A stretch of 64,000 nt of DNA from Veronia nyctiphanis (lineage in GTDB: Bacteria > Pseudomonadota > Gammaproteobacteria > Enterobacterales > Vibrionaceae): the NCBI RefSeq assembly GCF_004116385.1, contig NZ_PEIB01000020.1, forward strand, positions 1 through 64,000, written 5' to 3'. A program made the position numbers and the translations under genes. The notes under the pieces were generated by a model. That model worked only from the letters and a program-made list of their open reading frames with translations. It did no database searches and was not told the DNA's origin. Positions 9,049 to 17,940 of this stretch are shown here, in pieces (within the stretch, counting starts at the first letter, position 1; each line of letters opens with the position of its first letter).

Positions 9049-9408
9049 TTAGAGAACTCTTTGCAGAGTCTTCAACAAGGTTTCAGGGTTAAATGGCTTC
9101 ACTATCCAGCCTGTTGCCCCGGCCGCTTTACCCATAGATTTCTTTTCCACGGATGATTCGGTAGTGAGCATTAGAATTGGTGTGAATTTGTACTGAGGAA
9201 CAGTCCGGACTTCTTTGACGAACTCAAGACCACTCATATTTGGCATGTTTACGTCAGAAATAATTACGTCGTACTGACTAGCTTTGGCTTTGGTCAGAGC
9301 ATCAGCGCCATCATTGGCAGTTTCGACAACATAGCCGGCTTCTTTTAATGTGTGGCTGACCATTTGACGGATCGAGACTGAATCATCCGCCGCTAATATT
9401 TTTTGCAT
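9049..9408 (-). CDS. cheY: Chemotaxis response regulator CheY
   Basis: A single receiver domain of 119 residues with the acidic pair Asp8/Asp9, phosphorylation site Asp52 in SDVNMP, Thr82 in MLTTES and Lys104 in IVKPF. It is the output of the CheA encoded just downstream. Whether it binds the flagellar switch is uncertain: F7 systems in Pseudomonas and Vibrio cholerae have not been shown to drive normal chemotaxis, so the output may be another target. It is preceded by a small STAS-domain gene, suggesting an input or output other than motility. Confidence 0.95.
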   Translation of the reverse strand: MQKILAADDSVSIRQMVSHTLKEAGYVVETANDGADALTKAKASQYDVIISDVNMPNMSGLEFVKEVRTVPQYKFTPILMLTTESSVEKKSMGKAAGATGWIVKPFNPETLLKTLQRVL

Positions 9409-9432
9409 ATACTCACCCTGAAATAGTTATCA

Positions 9433-9711
9433 CTATTGAAAGCCATTCATCGCTAACGTTTCAGTCAGTCCCAGTATTCCTGCTGCATGAACAAGTTCAT
9501 CGGACACCGACTCCCATTGCCAATCGACGTTATTCTGTTCACAGTGACGTTTTACTGAGAGCAGGAGTTGAAGCCCTGGGGTGTCTACCCGGACCACCTC
9601 TCCACCGACAACTGTCAGACCGCGACTGTTTTCACTCAATTCGTTTTGAAAACGTTCCTTCAAGGCCAACACCTGTGAAATGTCTACCTGATCGCCCAAA
9701 GACACGCTCAT
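9433..9711 (-). CDS. STAS-domain protein at head of che operon
   Basis: This 92-residue protein reads as a single STAS domain of the kind found in anti-sigma-factor antagonists, MlaB and lipid or transporter regulators: DQVDISQVLALKERFQN, then the VVGGEVVRVDTPGLQLLLSVKR core. In classical antagonists a Ser/Thr in the core is phosphorylated; here the DTPGLQLL segment has Thr where Ser is usual, so phospho-control is possible but unproven. It is the first gene of the che operon, 24 bases before cheY. Its partner is unknown. The name cheX would be unsafe. Confidence 0.8.
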   Translation of the reverse strand: MSVSLGDQVDISQVLALKERFQNELSENSRGLTVVGGEVVRVDTPGLQLLLSVKRHCEQNNVDWQWESVSDELVHAAGILGLTETLAMNGFQ

Positions 9712-10084
9712 TTGTATGCTTCCCGAAGAATTAAAAAATGAATTGTCAACCTCACGCTTTTGTAAAGTGTAGCAATTGTGAGCAAAATGTTTCTTTTTTG
9801 AATGAACTGTTTTTCTGTTGCTTTTTAGAGATGCAACTGGAGATGCAAATAACGTCGTTATCCAGTCGTGTAGACGCCGTACTTTAGGAGCGAAAGTGAA
9901 AAGGAATCATCGATATTGTTATTTAACAAAACGACGTAAATACAGCCGACAGCACCCAAACTTGTTCGCGATGTCAAATCGAGAGCCATGGGGCCGACTA
10001 AGATGGGTTACCTGAAGGCGATGATTTAAAGAAGCGAGTTTACTGGAATCAATTCGACTGAAAACAGCTGCGGTTTGCCAAGGT
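9712..10084. other. Intergenic region between mrcB and the che operon
   Basis: About 370 bases hold the upstream region of the minus-strand che operon and the tail side of mrcB. A TTGACA lies close to the STAS start on the minus strand, but no -10 box at proper spacing follows. A 65-codon plus-strand frame at 9818-10015 has no recognisable protein and no good ribosome-binding site. No gene is supported here. Confidence 0.5.
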
Positions 10085-10113
10085 GAAAAAAAGCCCCGCT
10101 GACGCGAGGCTCC
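10085..10113 (-). terminator. Intrinsic terminator of mrcB
   Basis: On the minus strand a stem GCCTCGC / GCGGGGC with a GTCA loop (one mismatch) is followed by seven T, about 15 bases after the restored mrcB stop codon at 10128. Confidence 0.75.
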
Positions 10114-10127
10114 TTATTAACAACGAC

Positions 10128-12541
10128 TTACCCACTGAAGAGACGTTCAAGCCAGCCAACAGGCCCGCCTTTACAATAACTTTTCCATTTGCCCTCAGCA
10201 TCCCATACCGGAAGCGTTAACTGACTGTCGCAGTCCGGCACATAGGTTCCTTTTTCAACATGGTAAGCGTCGTCGTCAACTGACTTGGCCAAGTTAAGGC
10301 CAGGGGCTGTGGCTCACGGCGTTTAATGTAGTCGGCGTATACGGGCAACGCCCCCGACGATCCTGTCAACCCCGTTGATTTGTTATCATCCCGCCCTAAC
10401 CAGACAGTCACCACTTCACGCCCGTCAATACCGACATACCAACTGTCACGGTTGTTGTCTGTAGTCCCTGTTTTACCTGCCAGCGCCGCCCAGCCAAGTG
10501 ATCCATTCAGTTTTCGCGCAGTCCCCGATGTCACCACTTTTTTCATCGCATAGACGGTGAGCCAACTCGCCTGAGACGGCACAACCTGCTGCGACTTGGG
10601 CCAGTGGCGATATAGCACATCCCCTTCTTGTGTCACCACAGAACGTAAGGCCGTCAGTGGCGCTTTGCGACCGCCACTGCCAATGGTCTGATACATCTGA
10701 GTGACTTCCATCGGCGTTAAAGTGAAAGCCCCCAACAGCAAAGAAGGAACCCGGGTGATTTGGTCTGGATCAACACCCAAATCTGCCATGGTGCTGATCA
10801 CCTTGTTCAAACCGATATCCAGCCCAAGATTGACTGTTGGAATATTGTAGGATTTCTCTAACGCTGTAATCAGTGGAACCTGTCCGCGGAACTTACGGTC
10901 GTAGTTTCTGGGCTCCCATACTGTGCCATCGCTGTTGAGGCTCAGAGGGTTATCATCCAGTGGTGTCATCAGGTTGTATTTGTCCGGCTCGGACAAGGCC
11001 GCGAGAAACACTGGCGGCTTAGCCAGTGAGCCAATTTGACGGCTACCGTTCAAGGCTCGGTTGAACCCTGCATACCCGGGACGACTTCCACCAACCATAG
11101 CGCGAATTTCACCGCTTTGCCTGTCAGCGATAACAGCCGCAGCTTGTAAGTTTTTCCCTGCCTTTTTCTTCAGTTTGGAAACCGTGCTGACGACAGATTG
11201 CTCGATAAGCTGCTGTGATAGTGGATCCAGAGTGGTGAACACCCTTAAACCGACACCGGGCGTAAACTGGTTACCGACACGCTCATTGATTTCATGGCGT
11301 AACAACTCGAAATAAGCAGGCTGTTTACGTGTGATCCCCACCTCTTTCTCGATACCGAGCTTACGCGATGCAGCGACTTCGTAGTCTTTTGCAGTGATGA
11401 TCCCCTGCTCCATCATCAATTTCAAAACCAGATCGCGTCGCTTGATAGCGCGTTCGGGATAACGTCTCGGATTGTAATAGGACGGGCCTTTTACCATGCC
11501 CACCAGCATCGCTAGCTGACCGATACTCAACTCATTGATGGGTCTGCCGAAATACAGTCTCGCCCCAAGCGGGAAGCCATGCACCGCATTGCCACCCGCC
11601 TGCCCAAGATATACCTCGTTCATGTAGGCCTCAAGTATCCGGTCTTTGCTGTAGCGGTAATCAAGAATGACAGCAATGTAGGCTTCCTGAATCTTACGCC
11701 ACAGGGTTCTTTCACGCGTCAGGAAGATGTTCTTTGCAAGTTGCTGGGTCAGGGTTGAACCTCCCTGCACCGTGCGTCCCGATTTCAGGTTAGCGACCAT
11801 CGCCCGCGCGATAGCAACAGGAGATACACCGCCATGATGATAAAAATCACGATCTTCCGTTGTCAGCAAAGCATCAACCAGAAACTCGGGAATACCCTCG
11901 CGGGGAACAAATAAGCGTTGCTCTTCCCCTTTGGTGTTCATCATGCCAAGTAATCTCGGTTCAATATTTAAAAAACCAAGCTGCTTACCAGACTTCATGT
12001 CTTTCAAAGAGGAAACACTTTGCTGATCAAAGTTGATCATCACATGACGGGCAGGATCAGCCCCTTCTTCAAAGGCAAAGGGGCGGCGGATAATTTCTAT
12101 ACGGGTTGAAGAAGCCGAGTATTGTCCGGGCTTTACCGGCGTGGAAACACGCTGATAATTGAGTAGGCCGAGCTCTTGTTTCAAATTGGCAATACTAACC
12201 GCATCCCCGGCCTCAAGATGCAGGACACGCCCGTAAACAACGGCAGGTAACGACCACAATTGCCCCTCAAAACGGGCCTTAATTTTGCTATCGAGATAAA
12301 TACCAAACAGCGCCATCACGGCAAAGACACATAAACCAAGTTTGACGCTCAGCAGCGCGAGTCGCTTGAACCAGCGTCTGCCAGTTGACGGTGTTTTCTT
12401 GGTCGTTTTTCTACGGCTTGTTTTCTTGGTGGTCGTTTTCTTCTTGGTAGTTCGAGGTGCTTTTTTGGCACCTGTTTTTCCACTTCCACTCTTGCCTCTT
12501 CCCGTTGTTCCGGGGGCGGTATGCTTAAAAATTGTCAACAT
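10128..12541 (-). CDS. mrcB: Bifunctional penicillin-binding protein 1B (frame break near C-terminus)
   Basis: PBP1b polymerises and cross-links peptidoglycan at the inner membrane. A Lys/Thr/Arg-rich cytoplasmic tail (about 1-58) is followed by one membrane segment (about 60-85), a UB2H-like region and the GT51 glycosyltransferase (TTEDRDFYHHGG with the catalytic Glu; GGSTLTQQLAKNIFL). The transpeptidase has the active Ser in GSLAKP, an S-x-N motif in KSYNIPT and AGKTGTT. As printed, the frame stops early with a non-homologous tail. Adding one base to the G run at 10303-10306 extends the protein to the TAA at 10128 with a Cys-containing C-terminus, giving about 804 residues. The hrpB gene lies directly upstream on the same strand. 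Confidence 0.95.
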
Positions 12542-12564
12542 TTACACTGCTTAATTCAAAGTGG

Positions 12565-15036
12565 CTACTGCTTAAAATGTCTCTTGGTTTTATTGGTCGC
12601 GACATGGTTTGCCGGATCATCAGGCCAGACATGCTTGGGGTAACGTCCTTTCATTTCTTTTTGCACTTCACGATAGGCACCTTGCCAGAAACCCGCCAAG
12701 TCTTGAGTGATTTGCAGGGGGCGTTGCGCGGGGCTCAATAATTCCAACACCAATGTGACTTTACCGTCCGCGATGGTGGGAGACGTCGCCTCACCAAAAA
12801 CTTCCTGCATTCTGACGGCCAGCACGGGCTTTTGTCCTACTTGATAGCGTATCCGGTAGCCAGATCCTGTCGGTACCTTGTACGTTTCAGGGAGCAGTCG
12901 GTCAATGTCTTTTGCCGCTTCCCAGCCGATATACGCCTCAAGCGCGGCATTCAAATCAATCTTATTCATCTGGGACCAACGCGTCACAGAGACCATGAAG
13001 GGCGCAAGCCATGTCTCCAACTGAGCAAGCAGTCCATCGTCACTGATATCAGGCAGATCCGGGCCAATACACCAGTTCATAGCGCAGCGTGCTCGCGTCA
13101 ACAGACTTTCGCTTTTGGTATTCCACGAAAGTGACGAGAGCCCTTTTCGCCTCACCGCTGAAAGCAAGGCGTCGGTTATCCGGCTCTGATCCGGTGAAGC
13201 TATCGCCGTCTTATCAACAACTAGCCGACCTAATCGTCGCTGTCGCTCGGCAATGATTCGCCCTTTGTTGTCATCCCAGTCGACCCATTCAAAATCCGTA
13301 AACAGTTCACTGCGTTCATTTTCAAGCTCACTGATATCAAGTTCAGCCGCCACGAAAATTTTACTGTTACCCTGTTTGACTGTCATCAAATCGGCAACAA
13401 CAAGATAGTCAGCGCCCGTCATGGGATGGTCAGGTTCAAGTTCAGCGCCATGACCATTGCTAAGTTGATATCGACCATCGTTACCTCTTGCTTTGGCAAC
13501 TCGGTCAGGCCATGCCACGGAAGCCAGTACAGGCAACCAATAAAAGGCCATATCTGATGACAATGAACAACCCAGTTTCTCTGCAAAATATCTTGCACGA
13601 CGGGCTTGATTACCCTTCTGGCGTGAAACAGCAACAAGGTGCTTGGCTAAATCAGGTTCACGGAAACCACGTAAAGGCTCTTCTGACCATGCGGCCAGCC
13701 AGCACGCAGTGGATTGTGCAGCCTTATCATCGCATTTTTTCGCAAATGCCAGCATGGCAGCCAATCTTGGTTCTGTGCCGAATGCATGCGCCGCTCGCCC
13801 CATTGCTGTGAGTGTTTGGTTTTCCTGAAGCAGGCCAAGCTGTACCAATAACGCGCTGGCTTGTGTCCAATGCAACTCAGGCGGAGAATCAAGCCATAAT
13901 AACTCATCTGGCGTTGCACCCCATTGTGCCAGTTCGAGCACTGTCGACGTTAAATCACTGGTCACGATCTCAGGCTCTGGCACTGCACGCATGCGCTGAA
14001 AGTTATCTTCGCCGTAGAGCCTCAAACAGTGGCCTGCTTCAATACGCCCTGCTCGACCCGCGCGCTGAATGGCGGAAGAACGGGCAATCTGCACGGTTTC
14101 CAATCGGGTGATCCCCGTTTTGCGGTTGAACCTCGCCACACGTTCGAGGCCAGAGTCAACGACCAAGCGAATTCCCTCGATGGTCAGACTGGTTTCGGCA
14201 ATATTAGTCGCCAGCACAATTTTACGCTTTCCACTCTCGCACGGTGCAATCGCCTGTTGCTGTTCTTTCGGCGATAGCTGGCCATAGAGCGGACAAATCA
14301 ACACATCTTCTGACACACGAGTTTTGAGCTCATCCGCCGTACGCTTAATTTCAGCGACGCCGGGAAGAAACACCAATGCAGAGCCAGATTGGGCGAGCAT
14401 CAATTTACTGACCTCTGCAGCCACCAGCGATTCATAACTTGGTGAGCCGATTCCTCTTTGACGAGACACTGGCATGTAGTCATAGGTGACGGGATGACAG
14501 CGCCCCTCTGAGGTAATGACTGCAGCATCAGGCAACAAAGATAGCAATGCATCGTCGTCCAGCGTTGCTGACATCAACATCACTTTGAGGTCATCACGCA
14601 ACCCTTGCTGTACATCGAGTACTAACGCCAGTGATACATCCGCCTGAATACTTCGTTCATGAAATTCATCAAAGATGATCAGCGACACGCCGTCCAGCTC
14701 CGGGTCGTCCTGTACCATTCTTGTCAGCACCCCCTCTGTTACAACTTCAAGCCGTGTTTGTTTGCTGGTGCGGCTTTCTCCCCTCACCCGCAAACCCACG
14801 GTCTCACCCAGTGACTCACCGCGTTGTGAAGCGAGGTAATTTGCGATATTTCTCGCGGCCAGACGACGAGGCTCTAACATCAGAATTTTCCCCGCCACAA
14901 GATCGCGCTCAAGAAGCGCAAGAGGAAGTCTTGTTGACTTTCCTGCACCGGGAGGTGCCTTAACAATGAGTCTGTCTCGCTTTGTTATCCCCTGAAAGAG
15001 ATCATCCAACACGGTTTCTATGGGCAGTTGTGACAA
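12565..15036 (-). CDS. hrpB: ATP-dependent DEAH-box helicase HrpB
   Basis: A DEAH/RHA-family helicase of unknown physiological substrate in bacteria. It has Walker A APPGAGKST, DEFH box IIFDEFHERS, motif III SATLDD, motif VI QRAGRAGR and the HrpB-specific C-terminal half. The frame is open up to 15087, but the first 17 residues match no family start. An in-frame TTG at 15036, preceded by AAAGG at eight bases' spacing, yields an N-terminus beginning SQLPIETVLDDL, typical of HrpB; I chose it (about 823 residues). It is divergent from thpR, with only about 70 bases between the starts. Confidence 0.95.
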   Translation of the reverse strand: MSQLPIETVLDDLFQGITKRDRLIVKAPPGAGKSTRLPLALLERDLVAGKILMLEPRRLAARNIANYLASQRGESLGETVGLRVRGESRTSKQTRLEVVTEGVLTRMVQDDPELDGVSLIIFDEFHERSIQADVSLALVLDVQQGLRDDLKVMLMSATLDDDALLSLLPDAAVITSEGRCHPVTYDYMPVSRQRGIGSPSYESLVAAEVSKLMLAQSGSALVFLPGVAEIKRTADELKTRVSEDVLICPLYGQLSPKEQQQAIAPCESGKRKIVLATNIAETSLTIEGIRLVVDSGLERVARFNRKTGITRLETVQIARSSAIQRAGRAGRIEAGHCLRLYGEDNFQRMRAVPEPEIVTSDLTSTVLELAQWGATPDELLWLDSPPELHWTQASALLVQLGLLQENQTLTAMGRAAHAFGTEPRLAAMLAFAKKCDDKAAQSTACWLAAWSEEPLRGFREPDLAKHLVAVSRQKGNQARRARYFAEKLGCSLSSDMAFYWLPVLASVAWPDRVAKARGNDGRYQLSNGHGAELEPDHPMTGADYLVVADLMTVKQGNSKIFVAAELDISELENERSELFTDFEWVDWDDNKGRIIAERQRRLGRLVVDKTAIASPDQSRITDALLSAVRRKGLSSLSWNTKSESLLTRARCAMNWCIGPDLPDISDDGLLAQLETWLAPFMVSVTRWSQMNKIDLNAALEAYIGWEAAKDIDRLLPETYKVPTGSGYRIRYQVGQKPVLAVRMQEVFGEATSPTIADGKVTLVLELLSPAQRPLQITQDLAGFWQGAYREVQKEMKGRYPKHVWPDDPANHVATNKTKRHFKQ

Positions 15037-15105
15037 TGTGTGCGCCTTTGTGTAAAACTTAACGATGGGTATTTTAAACAAAATCACAACGGAATGGGGC
15101 AGCGC

Positions 15106-15648
15106 ATGCCAAGATTATTCTTTGCACTGGATCTGGCAGAGAAGCAAAATCTGAGCGCCAGAAAAGAGATCGTAGCTCTCAAAGCTCAGTTATCCGAGGC
15201 AGGGAAGCCGGTTCAAGATAATAACCTCCACCTCACACTCGCCTTTCTCGGAAATGTCAGCGCACAGCACACAAGTCGTCTGCGAAAACAGGCGACATCC
15301 ATCAAAGCAGGTATCATTGAAACAATGACCAGCCAGGTGGGGTATTTCGACAAACCAGGTGCGGTGTGGCTGGGTCTTGATCCCGCCCCCGGTCTCACGT
15401 CGCTCGCAGACACCTTACAATCATTGAGTGCATCTATCACGGGCCAACAATTTGAACAGGCTTACGTACCGCACATTACACTTTTGAGGAACGCATCAAC
15501 ACCTCAACCCATTTCTGTTAAACCGCTTTCCCTGACCTTCAGACGCTTTGGCTTATTTGTGTCAGAGCCTGATCCAGAAAGGAAAGGGGCACGTTACCAG
15601 TGTCTTCAGCACTGGCCATTGAACGAAGGACACATTGGTGAAATTTGA
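15106..15648 (+). CDS. thpR: RNA 2',3'-cyclic phosphodiesterase (2H family)
   Basis: ThpR (formerly LigT) hydrolyses 2',3'-cyclic phosphate RNA ends to 2'-phosphates and can join tRNA half-molecules in vitro. The 180-residue protein shows the two H-x-T/S catalytic motifs of the 2H phosphoesterase superfamily, HLTLAF near residue 44 and HITLLR near residue 125. The frame is open from 15040, but the ATG at 15106 (N-terminus [13 protein letters not shown] six bases upstream) is the family start. Its 3' end overlaps the start of sfsA, so the two are probably co-transcribed. Confidence 0.93.
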   Translation: MPRLFFALDLAEKQNLSARKEIVALKAQLSEAGKPVQDNNLHLTLAFLGNVSAQHTSRLRKQATSIKAGIIETMTSQVGYFDKPGAVWLGLDPAPGLTSLADTLQSLSASITGQQFEQAYVPHITLLRNASTPQPISVKPLSLTFRRFGLFVSEPDPERKGARYQCLQHWPLNEGHIGEI

Positions 15649-16348
15649 TCCACCGCTCGAATCTGCAATTTTACTATGCCGATATAAACGCTTCCTTGCA
15701 GACATACAACTACCTGATAACAGTACGAGAACCATTCACTGCGCCAATACAGGTGCCATGACCGGATGTGCAGAGCCCGGTGATACCGTCTGGTTTTCGA
15801 CGTCTGACAACAAAAAAAGAAAATACCCGAACAGTTGGGAACTAACTGAGACCCATGAGGGACAAATGATTTGCGTTAATACCGTCAGAGCCAATCAGCT
15901 CATGATGGAAGCCATAAAAGCGCAACGCATTGAGGGCCTCAACGGCTACGAAGAGTTACACACTGAAGTTCGATATGGACAGGAAAATAGCCGTATAGAC
16001 ATCTTGCTAAAGTCTAAAGGCCGTAAAGACTGCTATATTGAGGTAAAAAGTGTCACGCTTCTGGAGCACAATGGTCAGGGATATTTCCCAGATGCAGTGA
16101 CAACCCGAGGCCAGAAACACCTCCGCGAGCTCGCCGCGCTCGTGACGGAAGGTAAACGTGCAGTACTCGTTTTTGCAGTACTTCATTCTGGAATAAATCG
16201 GGTTTCTGCGGCAAAACATATAGATGCGGTCTATAATCAGTTGCTTATAGAGGCAGAGCAAACAGGTGTTGAGATAATCTGCTGCAAGGCCGAGCTTACA
16301 TCCCAAAAGATGAGCATAAAATCCGTCGTGCCATTCTCTCATTTTTGA
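15638..16348 (+). CDS. sfsA: SfsA family nuclease-like DNA-binding protein
   Basis: SfsA was named for stimulation of sugar fermentation in E. coli and binds DNA; its fold combines an OB-like N-terminus with a nuclease-like domain, and the true activity is unresolved. The 236-residue product has the family motifs [26 protein letters not shown] (restriction-enzyme-like E-V-K) and [13 protein letters not shown]. Start choice: GTG at 15638 with AAGGA seven bases upstream; a TTG one codon earlier is possible. It overlaps thpR by 11 bases and precedes dksA, the same order as in E. coli. Confidence 0.94.
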   Translation: MKFDPPLESAILLCRYKRFLADIQLPDNSTRTIHCANTGAMTGCAEPGDTVWFSTSDNKKRKYPNSWELTETHEGQMICVNTVRANQLMMEAIKAQRIEGLNGYEELHTEVRYGQENSRIDILLKSKGRKDCYIEVKSVTLLEHNGQGYFPDAVTTRGQKHLRELAALVTEGKRAVLVFAVLHSGINRVSAAKHIDAVYNQLLIEAEQTGVEIICCKAELTSQKMSIKSVVPFSHF

Positions 16349-16437
16349 GAATCTTGCAATTATGCTCACGCTGGGTCTGATAAGCACAAAACAAAGATTG
16401 CCTACCCATAGGCTTTCTGATATAGATACCGCCCTCT

Positions 16438-16456
16438 TTTGACCGAGTAGGTCAAA
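16438..16456 (+). promoter_or_regulatory. Inverted repeat before dksA
   Basis: A perfect seven-base inverted repeat, TTTGACC and GGTCAAA around GAGTA, lies shortly before the dksA ribosome-binding site (AGGAGA). It could be an RNA hairpin or an operator. No T run follows, so it is not a terminator. Confidence 0.35.
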
Positions 16457-16477
16457 GTGTATTTAGGAGAACGCTGA

Positions 16478-16927
16478 ATGCCAGAAAGCAAAGTAAAGAA
16501 ATCGCTGGGCATCCTGGCAATTGCCGGGTTAGAACCCTATCAGGAAAAGGCGGGCGAGGAATACATGAACGACCAGCAGGTCGAGCATTTCCGTAAGATC
16601 CTCCAGGCGTGGCGCAATCAGCTCAGGGAAGAAGTAGATAGAACCGTTCACCATATGCAGGATGAAGCGGCCAACTTTCCTGACCCTGTAGACCGTGCTG
16701 CTCAGGAAGAAGAGTTCAGCCTTGAATTACGTAACCGCGATCGTGAGCGCAAGCTGATCAAGAAAATTGATAAGACGCTTCAGCGCCTCGAAGATGATGA
16801 TTTTGGATTCTGCGACTCTTGCGGCGTCGAAATCGGCGTTCGCCGACTGGAAGCGCGCCCAACAGCTGATCTTTGTATCGACTGTAAAACGCTGGCCGAA
16901 ATCAAAGAAAAACAAATGGCAGGCTAA
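16478..16927 (+). CDS. dksA: RNA polymerase-binding transcription factor DksA
   Basis: DksA enters the RNA polymerase secondary channel and, with ppGpp, represses rRNA/tRNA promoters and activates biosynthetic ones. The 149-residue product has the coiled-coil arms with the tip acidic motif ([12 protein letters not shown]), a Cys4 zinc finger (CDSC and CIDC) and the conserved [15 protein letters not shown] start of the globular domain. A strong AGGAGA lies eight bases before ATG. An intrinsic terminator follows, and gluQ begins 64 bases later. The tRNA-Asn promoter at 312-340 is the type of promoter it would control. Confidence 0.97.
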   Translation: MPESKVKKSLGILAIAGLEPYQEKAGEEYMNDQQVEHFRKILQAWRNQLREEVDRTVHHMQDEAANFPDPVDRAAQEEEFSLELRNRDRERKLIKKIDKTLQRLEDDDFGFCDSCGVEIGVRRLEARPTADLCIDCKTLAEIKEKQMAG

Positions 16928-16958
16928 CAGCCACGCTATATCGCGAGTGAATACAAAA

Positions 16959-16980
16959 GGGAGCTGTCGCTCCCTTTTCT
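16959..16980 (+). terminator. Terminator or attenuator between dksA and gluQ
   Basis: Stem GGGAGC / GCTCCC with loop TGTC, followed by TTTTCT. It ends 12 bases before the gluQ ATG, so some read-through is likely needed if gluQ has no promoter of its own. Confidence 0.8.
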
Positions 16981-16991
16981 GTTAAATAGCT

Positions 16992-17873
16992 ATGAAGAAA
17001 AGTCATTATATCGGACGCTTTGCGCCATCGCCGTCTGGCCCACTTCACTTTGGATCTCTGGTCGCTGCACTGGGCAGTTACCTGCAGGCCAAATCCTGTG
17101 GCGGTAAATGGCTGGTGCGCGTTGAAGACATAGACCCGCCCCGTGAAGTCCCCGGCTCCGCCGATGCGATATTACGCACCCTTGAGGCCTATCAGCTTCA
17201 CTGGGATGGCCGTGTCATGTATCAAAGCTCCCGATCCGAGGCATATCAAAGCCAGATAGATCAATGGCTGTCTTCTGGCGATGCTTATTATTGCCAGTGC
17301 ACGCGCCGTCAGATACGTGATAGCGGTGGTATTTATCGCGGTACCTGCCGTCATCGCACTCTGGGGCCTGAAGGCTCTGGTGTTCGCATCCAAATCGATA
17401 CGCCTGTGACCGCGTTTACTGATCTTCGCCACGGCGAAATACAGCTCGACGCTGAATTTGCTACGGAAGACTTCATCATTAAGCGCAGAGATAATCTTTT
17501 TGCTTACAACTTGGCAGTGGTGCTTGACGACATTGAGCAAGGCATCACCGAAGTCGTTAGGGGGGCTGACATGATTGAGCCGACAGGCAGGCAGCTTTCA
17601 CTCTATCAAAAGCTCAATGCTAATAATGTCAGCTATCTTCATTTGCCATTGGCCCTAAACAGTAAAGGCTGCAAACTTTCCAAGCAAAATCATGCACCGG
17701 CCATCAATGATGAGAATCCCGGGCCTGCACTTGAAGCAGCATTGGCATTCTTAAATGTGCCAATTCCCGCTGCATTAACGGGTGCGCCAGCCAGTGAACT
17801 TTTACAATTGGCCATACAACATTGGGACCCGTCTCAACTACCAACTGAGACCGAAGTTATCACGGCATTCTAA
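16992..17873 (+). CDS. gluQ: Glutamyl-Q tRNA(Asp) synthetase
   Basis: GluQ-RS attaches glutamate to the queuosine base at position 34 of tRNA-Asp. The 293-residue protein is the catalytic half of a glutamyl-tRNA synthetase without the anticodon-binding domain: FAPSPSGPLHFGSLVAALGS with the HIGH-like HFGS, zinc-binding cysteines (CQCTRR...CRH) and a KLSKQN version of KMSKS. The dksA-gluQ-pcnB order is common in gammaproteobacteria. The dksA terminator immediately upstream probably lowers its expression, as described for the Shigella and E. coli dksA-gluQ operon. Confidence 0.95.
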   Translation: MKKSHYIGRFAPSPSGPLHFGSLVAALGSYLQAKSCGGKWLVRVEDIDPPREVPGSADAILRTLEAYQLHWDGRVMYQSSRSEAYQSQIDQWLSSGDAYYCQCTRRQIRDSGGIYRGTCRHRTLGPEGSGVRIQIDTPVTAFTDLRHGEIQLDAEFATEDFIIKRRDNLFAYNLAVVLDDIEQGITEVVRGADMIEPTGRQLSLYQKLNANNVSYLHLPLALNSKGCKLSKQNHAPAINDENPGPALEAALAFLNVPIPAALTGAPASELLQLAIQHWDPSQLPTETEVITAF

Positions 17874-17940
17874 AATGTGGCGGCTTGATGTACTATATGC
17901 CGTCATTTTATTGCCTGACCTGTCATAAACGAGGTGAGTT

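Noticed and set aside
9818-10015. 65-codon plus-strand frame between the che operon and mrcB
   Set aside because: Arg/Lys-rich random-looking product, no ribosome-binding site and no match to any family I know.
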